From assembly GCF_000721075.1 (NCBI RefSeq), contig NZ_JOEQ01000030.1, positions 96,224 through 160,223 of the forward strand: a stretch of DNA of 64,000 nucleotides, given 5' to 3'. The position numbers were made by a program, and so were the translations under genes. Shown piece by piece: positions 1-8,919 of the stretch (positions within the stretch are counted from its first letter, which is position 1; each line of letters begins with the position of its first letter). Source of the stretch: Streptosporangium amethystogenes (GTDB taxonomy: Bacteria > Actinomycetota > Actinomycetes > Streptosporangiales > Streptosporangiaceae). The notes beneath the pieces are model-generated. The model was not told the origin of the DNA. It did not search any database and worked only from the letters and a program-made list of their open reading frames with translations.

Positions 1-76
1 CCAGGGCAGGCGCCACCCCGGCGACCGCCAACAGGAGGCCTCCGAACACCGCCGCCGCCGAACCGAACCGCCGCAT
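1..76 (-). CDS. N-terminus of a secreted protein (partial)
   Basis: Only the first 25 codons lie in the window; the gene runs off the left edge. The ATG at 76 is preceded by a purine-rich ribosome site (AGGGAG, about 6 nt upstream). The visible peptide starts MRRFGSAAAVFGGLLLAVAG and continues through APAL: a basic start, a hydrophobic stretch and small residues, as in a Sec signal peptide. It is divergent from hyuA. The product cannot be named from this fragment. Confidence 0.6.
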   Translation of the reverse strand, partial: MRRFGSAAAVFGGLLLAVAGVAPAL

Positions 77-710
77 CGCCACTCCCTACAGGGGATAGGA
101 CAAGGGTCGCAAACCTGAGTGAATAAGTGAACCGTTCAGGCCCGAGGGCTTGACTTTCTTTCCGCCGTTACCCACACCTGGTCACGAGACGGATATCTCC
201 ACCCCGTTCTCACCATCACCACTCCGGCGCTGACCATGTCTTTCACCATGCCCACCCCCCGTCGCGGACAGTTACGCAAAGTCTAATCCCGACCGGCCCT
301 CGGCGCGACGATGTATATCGCGTGGGGACCGGTTCCTCGTCTCCCCCAATGCCCCCGGTCACCCCCAATCCAATGGGATAGAAGCCCCAAATTTCGATAT
401 TTCTCTCTAATAAGCAATAAGGGGGATAAAGCTCTCATTGCTTCCCGTGCACCCGAGGAGGCTCCTCCCGTACGCGGGCGAACGGCCCGCGAATTCGAAA
501 ACGCGAGAGGAGCCGGCGCCGCACGGAGGATGAGGGCCACCGGGCCACAGGCGAGCCGATCGCCTGGAAGTGGCCCCGGCGGGCCCAATGGACAAGCGCT
601 TGCTAGGGAAATAACCTGCCCTTCGTGGGCGGGCGAGCGGGCGCGGGGCCCGCCCCCGCGCCGCGACGGGCCACCCGCCCGGAGCGCCGGACGATCAGAC
701 GGGAGAGCCG
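77..710. other. Intergenic region upstream of hyuA
   Basis: There is no convincing gene in these 634 bases. The part from about 360 to 450 is clearly AT-richer than its surroundings and is the likeliest promoter region. A GAGGAG-G-CTCCTC inverted repeat sits at about 453-465, and a CAAGCGCTTG operator-like palindrome lies at 591-604. Short open frames here have no ribosome site or recognisable product. Confidence 0.5.
591..604. promoter_or_regulatory. CAAGCGCTTG palindromic operator upstream of hyuA
   Basis: The sequence GACAAGCGCTTGCT is a 10-bp perfect palindrome, about 107 nt before the hyuA start. The same core occurs twice between the PhyH and LLM genes (13950 and 14007), and a related repeat precedes the gene at 16364. 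The form AnCAAGnnCTTGnT resembles operators of TetR-family regulators such as mycobacterial KstR2. Regulation of hyuAB is inferred. Confidence 0.5.
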
Positions 711-2777
711 TTGAGCCACTCGATCGGGGTCGACGTCGGAGGGACGTTCACGGACGTGGTGCTCCGCGGGCCGGATGGTGGGATCAGCGTCGCCAAGTGC
801 CTGAGCACCCATGACGACCCGGCCGACGGCATCGTCACGGGCATCACCACCGCGCTCGGTCACAGGGACCCCTCCCTGGTGACCAGGATCGTGCACGCGA
901 CCACGCTGGCCACCAACGCCGTGCTCGAACGCAGAGGCGTCCGCGTCGCCTATGTCACGACCAGGGGTTTCCGCTCGGCGATCCCACTGGGCCGCTACGC
1001 GCGGGTCGAGGAGGACCGCTACGACCTCCGCTTCGATCCTCCCGCGCCGCCGGTCGCCGCCGGTGACTGCTTCGAGGTGCCCGAGCGGGTGAACGACCGG
1101 GGCGAGGTGCTCGAACCGCTCGACGAGGCGGCCGTGGCCCGCGTCGGCGAGGAGATCGCGCGGCGGGGTGTCACCACGGCCGCCGTCTGCCTGCTGCACT
1201 CGTACGCGAATCCCGCGCACGAACGGCGGGTCGCCGAGATCCTCCGGCGCGTCGTGCCGACCGTGGTGATCTCTTCGGAGGTCTGGCCGGAACTGCGCGA
1301 GTACGAGCGAGCGACCACCACGATCATGTCCGCGTACGTCGGGCCCGTCATGGCGGGATACCTGCGGCGGCTGACCGCCCGGCTGGCCGGCATCGGAATC
1401 ACCGCGCCGGTGCACGTCATGGACTCGGCCGGCGGCGTGATGTCCGCCGAGCTGGCGGCCCGGCGGGCGGTGGCCACCATCGAGTCCGGGCCCGCGGCCG
1501 GGGTGCTGGCCGCCGCCGCGTCCGGCCATCCTGACGTCATCTCCTTCGACATGGGCGGGACCACCGCCAAGACCTGCGTGATAAGGAACGGCGAGCCGGA
1601 GATCACCCACGAGTTCCACGTGGGCGGCAAGGGCAGCTTCGGCGGGCGCAGGGCCGGGACCGGGGTGCCGGTCAAGACCCCGGCCATCGACCTGGCGGAG
1701 GTGGGGGCCGGAGGGGGCAGCATCGCGTGGGTGGACCCGGCCGGCACCCTGCGGGCCGGTCCGCGCTCGGCCGGTTCGGAACCCGGGCCGGCCTGCTACG
1801 GCCTGGGCGGCGACGAGCCGACGGTGACGGACGCCAACCTGGTACTCGGTTACCTCGACGCCGCCTCGTTCGCCGCCGGGACGATGTCGCTCTCCCTCGA
1901 CCTCGCGGAGAAGGCGGTCGACCGCCGCCTGGCCGGTCCGCTCGGGGTCTCCCGCGCCGAGGCGGCGCACGCCGTCCACGAGATCGCCAACGCCTCGATG
2001 GGGTCGGCGGTCCACGTGGTGACGGTGCAGCGGGGCATCGATCCCCGGGGGTTCGTCATGGTCGCCTTCGGCGGCGCGGGCCCGATGCACGCGGCCAGGG
2101 TCGCCTCCCGTTTCGGCATCTCCACGGTGGTCGTCCCCGCGCACTGCGGGGTCGGCTCCGCGGCCGGCCTGCTGGCCGGCGACCTGTCCACCGACCGCGT
2201 CCTGTCCGCCCCGGGTGCCGACCCGGTGCGGGTCTTCGCCATCCTGGCCGAGGCCGCCGCCGCCGACCTGAACGTGACCCTCGGCTCCCCCGGCGTCTCG
2301 GTCACCCGCTCGGCCGACGTCCGCTTCACCGGACAGGCCCACGACCTGACCGTGCGGTGGAGCGACTCCCCCGCCGAGCTGGCCGACCGCTTCTTCGCGA
2401 GATACCGGCAGGTGTACGGCATCGAGCAGCGGGGCCCCATCGAGGTCGTCAGCTACCGCGTCCGTGTCACCCAGAGCGCCCGGCACTCCCCTGTCGGCAC
2501 CGCGCCCGGAGCCCGGGAACCCGGTGGCCCCCCGAAGCGCCCGCGGGCTCACGGCGCCGCCGATGCCTCCGACGCCGCCGAGGTGCGGCGGGCCGCGTAC
2601 TTCCCCGAGCTCGGCGGGTACATACAGGTGCCGGTGCTCACCAGGGCGACCCTGGGCGAGAGGGCCGGACCGGCGATCGTCGAGGACGCCGAGGCGACGA
2701 TCGTGGTGCCGCCGGGCTGGACGGCCAGGCTCGCGGACGACATGGCGGTAATCCTCACCGAGGGCGGAGCAGCATGA
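711..2777 (+). CDS. hyuA: Hydantoinase/oxoprolinase family protein, A subunit
   Basis: This 688-residue protein has the size and sequence of the HyuA/N-methylhydantoinase A family, ATP-dependent hydrolases that open cyclic amides such as hydantoins or 5-oxoproline together with a B subunit. The N-terminal phosphate-binding motif DVGGTFTD is at residues 8-15 and a second ASKHA-type motif, FDMGGTTAKT, is near residue 280. The C-terminal beta domain closes with the usual GPAIVEDAEAT stretch. A TTG start is used, with GGGAG a few bases upstream. The gene leads the hyuA-hyuB pair, separated by a coupled 35-codon frame. The substrate cannot be told from sequence; the nearby operator suggests co-regulation with the catabolic cluster at 9-16 kb. 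Confidence 0.9.
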   Translation: MSHSIGVDVGGTFTDVVLRGPDGGISVAKCLSTHDDPADGIVTGITTALGHRDPSLVTRIVHATTLATNAVLERRGVRVAYVTTRGFRSAIPLGRYARVEEDRYDLRFDPPAPPVAAGDCFEVPERVNDRGEVLEPLDEAAVARVGEEIARRGVTTAAVCLLHSYANPAHERRVAEILRRVVPTVVISSEVWPELREYERATTTIMSAYVGPVMAGYLRRLTARLAGIGITAPVHVMDSAGGVMSAELAARRAVATIESGPAAGVLAAAASGHPDVISFDMGGTTAKTCVIRNGEPEITHEFHVGGKGSFGGRRAGTGVPVKTPAIDLAEVGAGGGSIAWVDPAGTLRAGPRSAGSEPGPACYGLGGDEPTVTDANLVLGYLDAASFAAGTMSLSLDLAEKAVDRRLAGPLGVSRAEAAHAVHEIANASMGSAVHVVTVQRGIDPRGFVMVAFGGAGPMHAARVASRFGISTVVVPAHCGVGSAAGLLAGDLSTDRVLSAPGADPVRVFAILAEAAAADLNVTLGSPGVSVTRSADVRFTGQAHDLTVRWSDSPAELADRFFARYRQVYGIEQRGPIEVVSYRVRVTQSARHSPVGTAPGAREPGGPPKRPRAHGAADASDAAEVRRAAYFPELGGYIQVPVLTRATLGERAGPAIVEDAEATIVVPPGWTARLADDMAVILTEGGAA

Positions 2778-2881
2778 CGCCGGAACCCTGGACGGCGCAC
2801 CGGCGGCCCGCACGAGGGTTCCTCACGGAGGTCTTCACGGGGGTCTTCACGGGGGTCTTCACGAGGGGGCGAGTCGGTTGA
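2774..2881 (+). CDS. Small coupled reading frame between hyuA and hyuB
   Basis: A 35-codon frame starts with an ATG overlapping the hyuA stop (ATGA at 2774) and its TGA overlaps the TTG start of hyuB (TTGA at 2878). It thus bridges the roughly 100-nt gap exactly. Codons 19-31 encode EVFTGVFTGVFTR from three copies of a 12-bp unit (about gtcttcacgggg). The peptide matches no family known to me. The likely role is to carry ribosomes from hyuA to hyuB; a functional peptide is possible but unsupported. The frame could also be an accident of repeat expansion. Confidence 0.4.
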   Translation: MTPEPWTAHRRPARGFLTEVFTGVFTGVFTRGRVG

Positions 2882-4578
2882 CGGCGGAGACGCTGACCGC
2901 GGAGGTGCTGCGGAACGCGCTGGTGGTGGCGGCCGAGGAGGCGAGCATCGTGGTGGTGCGCTCGGCCTACTCGACGTTCATCGTCGAGGGGTCCGACGCC
3001 TCGGCGGCGATCCTCGACGCGAGTGGGCGCCTGGTCGCGCAGTCGATGGCGACCACGCTCATGAACAGCATGGCGCTGAAGGTCGCGCTGCCCGAACTAC
3101 TGAAGGACATCCCGGCTCCCGGGATGCGGCCCGGTGACGTGTTCGTGCTCAACGACGCTTACCGGGGCGGGGTGCACACCAACGACCTGCTCGTCTACCG
3201 GCCGGTCTTCGTGGCCGGCGAGCCCGCCTACTTCACCGCGACGATGATCCACGTCTCGGACCTCGGCGGCCTGTCCGCGGGCGGCATGGCCCCGCTCGCC
3301 ACCGACATCTTCCTTGAGGGCCTGCAACTCCCCCCGGTCCTGCTGGCCACCGCGCACGGCGTGGAACCGGCGATCGAGGCGATCCTGCGGGCCAACAGCC
3401 GCACCCCCGACAAGGTCATGGGTGATGTGCGCGCGCTCGTCGCGGGCACCGCGGTCGCCGCGGCCAGGATCGAGGCGCTGGTCGGCGAGTACGGCCCGGC
3501 CGGGCTCGCCCGGGGGATCGACGACTATCTCGACCACACCGAGACGCTGACCCGCGCGGCCCTTCTCGCCCTGCCCGCCGGGCGCTACGAGGCCTCCTAC
3601 CCGATCGACGACGACGGCATCGACCTCACCGCCTCGCACACCGTCAGGGTCGCGGTCACCCTGGCCCCCGGCTCGGGAGCCGTGCTCGACTTCGACGGCA
3701 CCGACCCCCAGGTCCCCGCGGCGATCAACTCCTCCTCGTCACAGTCGCTGGCCGCCGCCGTGTTCGCGATGCGCTGCTTCCTGGACCCGTCCATCGCGAT
3801 GAACGACGGCTGCCTACGGGCGATCGAGGTGCGGCTGCCACCCGGATCGCTGCTCAACGCCCGCCCGCCCTATCCGTGCGGTGGCCGGTTCGTGCCCATC
3901 TACGCGGCGATGGAGGCCGTCTTCCAGGCGCTGTCGGACGCGATGCCCGAACGCGCCATCGCGGCGAGCGGCATCCTGCAGCCCTTCTCCATCGCGGCCG
4001 TCGGGGCGCCGTACTGGATCCACCTGTCGTACGACTTCGGCGGGGTCGGCGCCCGGCAGGGCAAGGACGGCCCGGACGCGACCGGCGTGCACTTCGGCAT
4101 CGGCCGCAACTCGGTACCCCAGGTCGAGCCGGTCGAGACCCGCTGCCCGCTCGTCGTGGAGTCGGTGGAGATCGTCCCCGACTCCGGCGGTCCCGGCAGG
4201 TACCGAGGCGGCCTCGGCTCCCGCACGGTGATCCGCTTTCTGGCCGACGCCCACGTCACCACCCGGGGCGACCGGCTGCGCAACGCCCCGCCCGGACGCT
4301 CCGGCGGCCTGCCCGGCCGGCTCGGTGGCTTCCACCTGCGGCGCGCGGACGGCTCGCTGGAACGCCTCGACTCCAAGGTGAACAACGTCCGGTTCGGCGC
4401 GGGCGAGGCGTTCGTGATCGAGACGACCGGCGGCGGCGGCATCGGCTCCCCCGGCGATCGTCCCGTCGAGGAGGTCCTCGCCGACCTCGACACCGGCCGT
4501 GTCACCCCGCACGGCGCCCTCGCCGACTACGGCGTCACCCTCCACCCCGACGGCAGGGCTACCCGCGTGGCCGGGTGA
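2878..4578 (+). CDS. hyuB: Hydantoinase/oxoprolinase family protein, B subunit
   Basis: This 566-residue protein is a typical HyuB/N-methylhydantoinase B subunit, the partner of HyuA in ATP-dependent cyclic amide hydrolysis. It shows the family pattern VLNDAYRGGVHTND near residue 90, DFDGTDPQVPAAINS near 275 and the glycine-rich ETTGGGGIGSPGDRP near the C-terminus. The TTG start lies about 9 nt after a GAGGGGG stretch and overlaps the stop of the upstream 35-codon frame. The last 20 nt overlap the convergent Uma2 gene. A second hyuB, encoded at the right end of the window, belongs to a different operon. Confidence 0.9.
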   Translation: MTAETLTAEVLRNALVVAAEEASIVVVRSAYSTFIVEGSDASAAILDASGRLVAQSMATTLMNSMALKVALPELLKDIPAPGMRPGDVFVLNDAYRGGVHTNDLLVYRPVFVAGEPAYFTATMIHVSDLGGLSAGGMAPLATDIFLEGLQLPPVLLATAHGVEPAIEAILRANSRTPDKVMGDVRALVAGTAVAAARIEALVGEYGPAGLARGIDDYLDHTETLTRAALLALPAGRYEASYPIDDDGIDLTASHTVRVAVTLAPGSGAVLDFDGTDPQVPAAINSSSSQSLAAAVFAMRCFLDPSIAMNDGCLRAIEVRLPPGSLLNARPPYPCGGRFVPIYAAMEAVFQALSDAMPERAIAASGILQPFSIAAVGAPYWIHLSYDFGGVGARQGKDGPDATGVHFGIGRNSVPQVEPVETRCPLVVESVEIVPDSGGPGRYRGGLGSRTVIRFLADAHVTTRGDRLRNAPPGRSGGLPGRLGGFHLRRADGSLERLDSKVNNVRFGAGEAFVIETTGGGGIGSPGDRPVEEVLADLDTGRVTPHGALADYGVTLHPDGRATRVAG

Positions 4579-5143
4579 GCACGGCAGGGTCGAAGGAGAC
4601 CTCGAACGGCGCGAGCAGGTTCGCGACCTCTCCCGCCTCGTGCCTGTCGGCGGGTTTGTACTCGTCACCGGCGAGTTCGTGGACGTGGACGGACGGGCCT
4701 TCGGACAGCTCGATCCGCCAGTAGGCGGGAATGCCCGCCGCGGCGTAGGCGGCTCTCTTGAGGTGACGGTCGCGCGCCTGGGTGCTCGGGCTGACCATCT
4801 CGACGGCGAGGAGGATGTCGCGTGGCGCGAACATCAGCTGCGTCTCGTCGACGGCCTTCGTCGGTACCACGACGAGGTCGGGGATGAAGAAGTCGCGGTC
4901 GCTCGCCCGGAGGTTGACATCCGGCAGTGGCTCGAACTCAGGTGGTGCGACGCCTTCGAGAATTACGAGAAGTCGAGCGATCGCACGCTGATGCAGGGGG
5001 ACAGGAGAGGGACTCACCAACAGGCTCCCGTTGAAGAGCTCATAGCGGTTCCCGTCATTGGGAAACGTGAGCAGGTCGTCGACAGTGAACGGCGGCTCTC
5101 CTTGGAGAACCGTCTGCCTGGCCGCCGGCTCCTTCGTTGCCAT
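4559..5143 (-). CDS. Uma2 family (DUF820) restriction-endonuclease-like protein
   Basis: This protein of about 194 residues has the PD-(D/E)XK nuclease-fold pattern of the Uma2/DUF820 family: RYELFNG near the N-terminus, then IPDLVVVP, then LLAVEMVSPST, then a lysine before AYAAAGIPAYW. Numbered from the ATG, these are roughly E35, D89, E115 and K129. The biological role of this expanded family is unknown. The ATG at 5143 was chosen because AGGTG sits 7 nt upstream; an in-frame GTG at 5185 would add 14 residues. It converges on hyuB with a 20-nt overlap and appears monocistronic. Confidence 0.85.
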   Translation of the reverse strand: MATKEPAARQTVLQGEPPFTVDDLLTFPNDGNRYELFNGSLLVSPSPVPLHQRAIARLLVILEGVAPPEFEPLPDVNLRASDRDFFIPDLVVVPTKAVDETQLMFAPRDILLAVEMVSPSTQARDRHLKRAAYAAAGIPAYWRIELSEGPSVHVHELAGDEYKPADRHEAGEVANLLAPFEVSFDPAVLTRPRG

Positions 5144-5211
5144 CGTGGTCACCTGCTCAGTATCGGGAGTCTCGCCCTCGCCCACATGCTACTTCCCGCG
5201 ATTCCCCTACC

Positions 5212-5976
5212 TTAAGTAGTCAACACATCACGGTTTGCCCACTGCTGGGCGCCCTGGCGGACGGCGGTGTGGACAGCGCGGGCGACGCGGGCGCCCCAGG
5301 TGGAGCGGGGGCCGCCGAAGAGTTCCTCCGGGCCGTGCTCGGGGACCGCCACGCAGACGGCGTCGGAGGCGGTCCCGGTACCGGGGAAACCGACCTCCAG
5401 CAGGGCCTGGGTCTTGGCCTCGGTCACCGTCATGACCGCGTTGACCAGGGCGGCGTCGCTCATCGCGACCGGTACGGCGACGACGATGTTGATCGTTCCC
5501 GGCAGGTACATGGGCGCCAGTTCGGGGTCCGGGACGCCCTCGGGGGCGGCGGCCCAGGTGGGGACGCGCAGGCCGACGGTCGCCATGACCTCCACTCCCC
5601 CGTCGGCGGCCCGGGTGAAGTGGTCGACGGAGGCGGCGGTGAGCATGCCGACCCCGGGGCCCGGCGGGGCGAGTTCCAGCAGGTGGTCCACCGGGTCCAT
5701 CCGCGAGTATCCGCCGACCACCTGCGCGTTGAGCGCCCAGACGGCCGGGCCGATGCCGCCGCCGACCATGGCCGAGGAGATCGCCCGCCACCCGGGGCCG
5801 AACTCCCAGAGCAGCGAGGCCAGCCGGGCGCCGTCCTCCTCGCGGTGACTCAGCCCCAGGGAGACCTCGCGCGAACCGCCTCGGACATCCGGCTGGATCT
5901 CGGACCCGCCCGGTGGGCCTCCGGACGAGCCTCGCGGCCGCCCGGGAAGGCTCGGATGAGTCTCGGACCCGATCAA
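5212..5976 (-). CDS. cbiZ: Adenosylcobinamide amidohydrolase
   Basis: The enzyme is predicted to cleave the aminopropanol side chain of adenosylcobinamide, yielding adenosylcobyric acid for re-entry into cobalamin synthesis. The core matches the CbiZ family: WEFGPGWRAISSAMVGGGIG in the first third and FPGTGTASDAVCVAVP near the C-terminus. The protein has 254 residues, with about 50 poorly conserved, low-complexity N-terminal residues. Its TTG start overlaps the stop of the ATPase gene (TTGA) and has GGAG upstream. As last gene of the btuFCD-cbiZ operon under a B12 riboswitch, it fits a corrinoid salvage role. Confidence 0.9.
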   Translation of the reverse strand: MIGSETHPSLPGRPRGSSGGPPGGSEIQPDVRGGSREVSLGLSHREEDGARLASLLWEFGPGWRAISSAMVGGGIGPAVWALNAQVVGGYSRMDPVDHLLELAPPGPGVGMLTAASVDHFTRAADGGVEVMATVGLRVPTWAAAPEGVPDPELAPMYLPGTINIVVAVPVAMSDAALVNAVMTVTEAKTQALLEVGFPGTGTASDAVCVAVPEHGPEELFGGPRSTWGARVARAVHTAVRQGAQQWANRDVLTT

Positions 5977-6746
5977 GGGCGCTCCAGGTGGACCTCGGGC
6001 CTGCCGCCGGGGCCGGTGGCGACGCGGACGCGGGCCTCGAAGTGCTCGCCGATCAGCTCTCCGGTCAGCACCTCGGCCGGGATGCCGGAGGCGGCCACCC
6101 GGCCGCCCGAGAGCAACATCATCGAGTCAGCGTACTGGCCGGCCAGGCTCAAATCATGCAATGTCGTGACAACGGTTAGTCCGTCGGCCAGCCGGAGCCG
6201 GTCCACGAGCTCCAGCACCTGCTGCTGGTGTCCCAGGTCGAGGGCGGTGGTGGGCTCGTCGAGCAGGAGCACCGGGGCCTGCTGGGTCAGCGCCCTGGCG
6301 AGCACCACGCGCTGGCGCTCGCCTCCGGACAGATGGCCGAGCCGCCGGGTGGCGAAGGACGACAGGTCCAGCCGCTCCAGCACCGACGCGGTCACCTCCC
6401 GGTCGCGGCGGCCCTCGCGCCCCAGATAGGGGATGTACGGGGTACGCCCGAGCAGGGCGTAGTCGAACACCGTCATGTCGACCGGCAGCGCCGGGGACTG
6501 CGGGGCGTAGGCCAGCAGCCTGGCCCGGTCCCTGGGCCGCAGCCGTCTGACCGGCACGTCGTCGACGAGCACCTCGCCCGCACAGGGCAGCACCCCGGCC
6601 AGCGCGCGCAGCAGCGTGGACTTGCCCGCGCCGTTGGCGCCGATGACGGCCAGCCAGCCGCCGCCCCCGACGTCGAGCCCGATGCCGGACAGCACGGTCC
6701 GCCGGTCCAGTACCACCGACAGGTCACTCACCGCGAGGCGGCTCAC
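5973..6746 (-). CDS. btuD: Cobalamin/corrinoid ABC importer, ATP-binding protein
   Basis: This 257-residue ATPase energises corrinoid uptake with the adjacent permease and binding protein. The Walker A motif GANGAGKST is at residues 36-44, the signature LSGGERQR and the Walker B/D-loop LLLDEPTTALD follow, and an H-loop sits in TTLHDLSLA. The GTG at 6746 was chosen over a GTG 18 nt upstream because GGGGAG lies 5 nt before it. The stop overlaps the cbiZ start. The B12 assignment rests on cbiZ and the riboswitch; alone the sequence could equally be an iron-siderophore ATPase. Confidence 0.88.
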   Translation of the reverse strand: MSRLAVSDLSVVLDRRTVLSGIGLDVGGGGWLAVIGANGAGKSTLLRALAGVLPCAGEVLVDDVPVRRLRPRDRARLLAYAPQSPALPVDMTVFDYALLGRTPYIPYLGREGRRDREVTASVLERLDLSSFATRRLGHLSGGERQRVVLARALTQQAPVLLLDEPTTALDLGHQQQVLELVDRLRLADGLTVVTTLHDLSLAGQYADSMMLLSGGRVAASGIPAEVLTGELIGEHFEARVRVATGPGGRPEVHLERP

Positions 6747-6813
6747 CGGATCTCCCCTCCGCACGGCGTACGGGCCACGGTCGCATGCTCCCGGTACGGA
6801 TGGGTCTGGATGC

Positions 6814-7890
6814 TCATGTCTCCACCCGGCGGGTCATGCGCAGTACGGCCACGAAGAACGGCGCGCCGAAGAAGGCGGTCACCACCCCGATGGGCAGCTC
6901 GGCGGGGGCGAGCACGGTCCTGGCGATGAGGTCGGCGAGGACCAGGAAGGCGGCCCCGCCGATCAGCGAGATCGGCAGCACGACCCGGTACGAGGAACCG
7001 GTCAGGCGGCGGACCACGTGCGGCACGACGATGCCGACGAAGCCGATCAGCCCGCTGACCGCGACGGCCGCCGCGGTGGCCAGGGAGGCGGCGAACAGCA
7101 CGACGAGGCGGACCCTGGCGGCGTTCAGACCGAGGGTCACCGCCTCGTCGTCACCGACCGAGAGCACGTCGAGCAGCCTGCCGTGCAGCAGCATGACCGT
7201 CACCGAGACGATCGCGTACGGGGCCACCAGCGTGACCTGACCCCAGCCGCCGCCGACGTTGCCGAGGATCCAGGCGTAGATGCGCTGGAGCTCCTCCACC
7301 CTGAGCTGCTGCAGGAACGTCTGGATGGCGGTGAGGAAGGAGGTGACCGCCACGCCCGCGAGGACCAGCGTGGCGGTGCCGCCGCCCCGGCCCGCCGCGT
7401 TGCCCAGCGCGTAGGCGAGCAGGACGCCGCCGACGGCGCCGACGAAGGCCGCGGCGGGGATGCCGATCGCCTCGCCGTCACCCTTGCTGAAAACGATCGC
7501 CGCCGTGGTCGTCAGACCGGCGCCCGCCGCGGCTCCCAGCAGGTAGGGGTCGGCCAGCGGGTTGCGGAAGACCCCCTGGTAGCCGGCTCCCGCGACGGCC
7601 AGCAGGCCGCCGACGATCGCGGCGAGCAGGACTCTGGGCAGCCGTATCTCGGTCAGCAGGCTCAGCTCGACCGGGGCCAGCCCGGAGTCGGCCGAGACGA
7701 ACGGCAACCAGTCGAGCAGTTGGATCAGGACGCTGCGCGGCGCGATGTCCGCGGCACCGACCAGCAGCCCGGCGAGCATGCTCGCCAGCAGCAGGGCCAC
7801 GGCCGCGGCCGTCACCGCCGGACTGAGCCGGGCCGCCTGCCCGGCCGTGCCGCCGCCGGGGACGCCGGAGGAGCGGGGGAGATCTGTCAA
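6814..7890 (-). CDS. btuC: Cobalamin/corrinoid ABC importer, FecCD-family permease
   Basis: This 358-residue integral membrane protein belongs to the FecCD/BtuC permease family, with about ten hydrophobic segments. It contains family motifs such as RLPRVLLAAIVGGLLAVAG, FRNPLADPYLLG and IGFVGIVVPHVVRRLTG, the last in the cytoplasmic loop that contacts the ATPase. The TTG at 7890 directly abuts the btuF stop and lacks a clear ribosome site, so translation is probably coupled. Family members are typically 330-350 residues, so a slightly later start is possible. Confidence 0.88.
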   Translation of the reverse strand: MTDLPRSSGVPGGGTAGQAARLSPAVTAAAVALLLASMLAGLLVGAADIAPRSVLIQLLDWLPFVSADSGLAPVELSLLTEIRLPRVLLAAIVGGLLAVAGAGYQGVFRNPLADPYLLGAAAGAGLTTTAAIVFSKGDGEAIGIPAAAFVGAVGGVLLAYALGNAAGRGGGTATLVLAGVAVTSFLTAIQTFLQQLRVEELQRIYAWILGNVGGGWGQVTLVAPYAIVSVTVMLLHGRLLDVLSVGDDEAVTLGLNAARVRLVVLFAASLATAAAVAVSGLIGFVGIVVPHVVRRLTGSSYRVVLPISLIGGAAFLVLADLIARTVLAPAELPIGVVTAFFGAPFFVAVLRMTRRVET

Positions 7891-8841
7891 CTAGCTGGCC
7901 GCGGCCTTCTGAACGGCCTCGCCGACCTGCTTGGCGAGGTCCACGACGCGCGGCCCCCAGCGGGAGGCGACGTCGTCGTCGAGGAGGATGACCTGGTCGT
8001 TCTTGATGGCCGACAGCTTGGACCAGCCCGGACGCTTGGCGAGGGTGTCCTTCGACTGGCCGCAGCACTTGGTGTCGGCCAGGAAGACGAGGTCGGGGTC
8101 GGCCTGCGCGACGAACTCGGCGGAGAGCTTGGGGTAGCCACCCGCCGCGTCGGGGGCCTTGTCGGCGATGTTGGTCAGGCCGAACAGCCCGTAGATCTGG
8201 CCGATGAAGGTGGTGGAGGTCACCGCATAGGGGGTGACGTCCAGCTCGTGGTAGTAGGTGAGCTTCGCGTCCTTCGGTGCGGCGGCGACGAGCTCGTCGA
8301 TCTGCTTCCTCATCTGCGTGGCGATTTCGGTGGCCCGCTCGCCGTTGCCGGTGGCGGCACCGAGGTCGGTGATCTGGTCGTAGGTCTCGTCGAGTTTCGT
8401 GGCGGCGGGCTCCAGCAGCACCGGTACGCCGACCTTGCCCAGCGCGGCCACGATGCCGTCGAGGTCGTTGGAGAGCACGACCAGGTCCGGCTTCTGGGCG
8501 ATGATCGCCTCAACGTTCGGCTTGAAACCGGACAGCTCGCTCTTCGGCGCTTCCGCGGGGTGGTTGGACTGGTCGTCCACCGCGATGACCTGTGCTCCCG
8601 CGCCGATCGCGAACAGACTCTCGGTGGCGGCGGGCGAGAGCGAGACGATCCGCTCGGGCCTGCTCTCGATGGTGACGGAGCCGTTGCCCGCCTCGACGGT
8701 GACGGGGAAGCCCGCCGCCGAGGGGGTGGCGGCGCTCGCGGAGGCGGTGGAGGGCGAGGTCGCGGGGGCTGTCTGGCCGCATCCGGCGAGGGTCAGCGTG
8801 ACGAGCAGGGCGCCGGCGAGGGCGCTGCGTACGGGCCTCAA
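7891..8841 (-). CDS. btuF: Cobalamin/corrinoid ABC importer, substrate-binding lipoprotein
   Basis: This 316-residue class III periplasmic-binding-type lipoprotein has a signal peptide ending in the lipobox LAGC (Cys21). The binding fold begins with RPERIVSLSPAATESLFAIG and includes the KPDLVVL motif of BtuF/FepB-like proteins. In this monoderm organism it would be tethered outside the membrane and deliver corrinoids to BtuC. The TTG start has AAAGGA 7 nt upstream. It is the first gene of the operon, directly after the riboswitch leader, which is the main reason for calling a corrinoid rather than siderophore ligand. Confidence 0.87.
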   Translation of the reverse strand: MRPVRSALAGALLVTLTLAGCGQTAPATSPSTASASAATPSAAGFPVTVEAGNGSVTIESRPERIVSLSPAATESLFAIGAGAQVIAVDDQSNHPAEAPKSELSGFKPNVEAIIAQKPDLVVLSNDLDGIVAALGKVGVPVLLEPAATKLDETYDQITDLGAATGNGERATEIATQMRKQIDELVAAAPKDAKLTYYHELDVTPYAVTSTTFIGQIYGLFGLTNIADKAPDAAGGYPKLSAEFVAQADPDLVFLADTKCCGQSKDTLAKRPGWSKLSAIKNDQVILLDDDVASRWGPRVVDLAKQVGEAVQKAAAS

Positions 8842-8919
8842 GGGAGGTCCTTTCAGGTACCGGAACCGAGGGACCCAGGCAAGGACGGGTCACCCTTTTC
8901 CACGAGGGTCGGCGTCGAC

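Noticed and set aside
603..2813. A 736-codon open frame antisense to hyuA
   Set aside because: It is a codon-bias shadow of hyuA: low-complexity, Arg/Gly/Asp-rich, no family motif, and hyuA is unmistakable.
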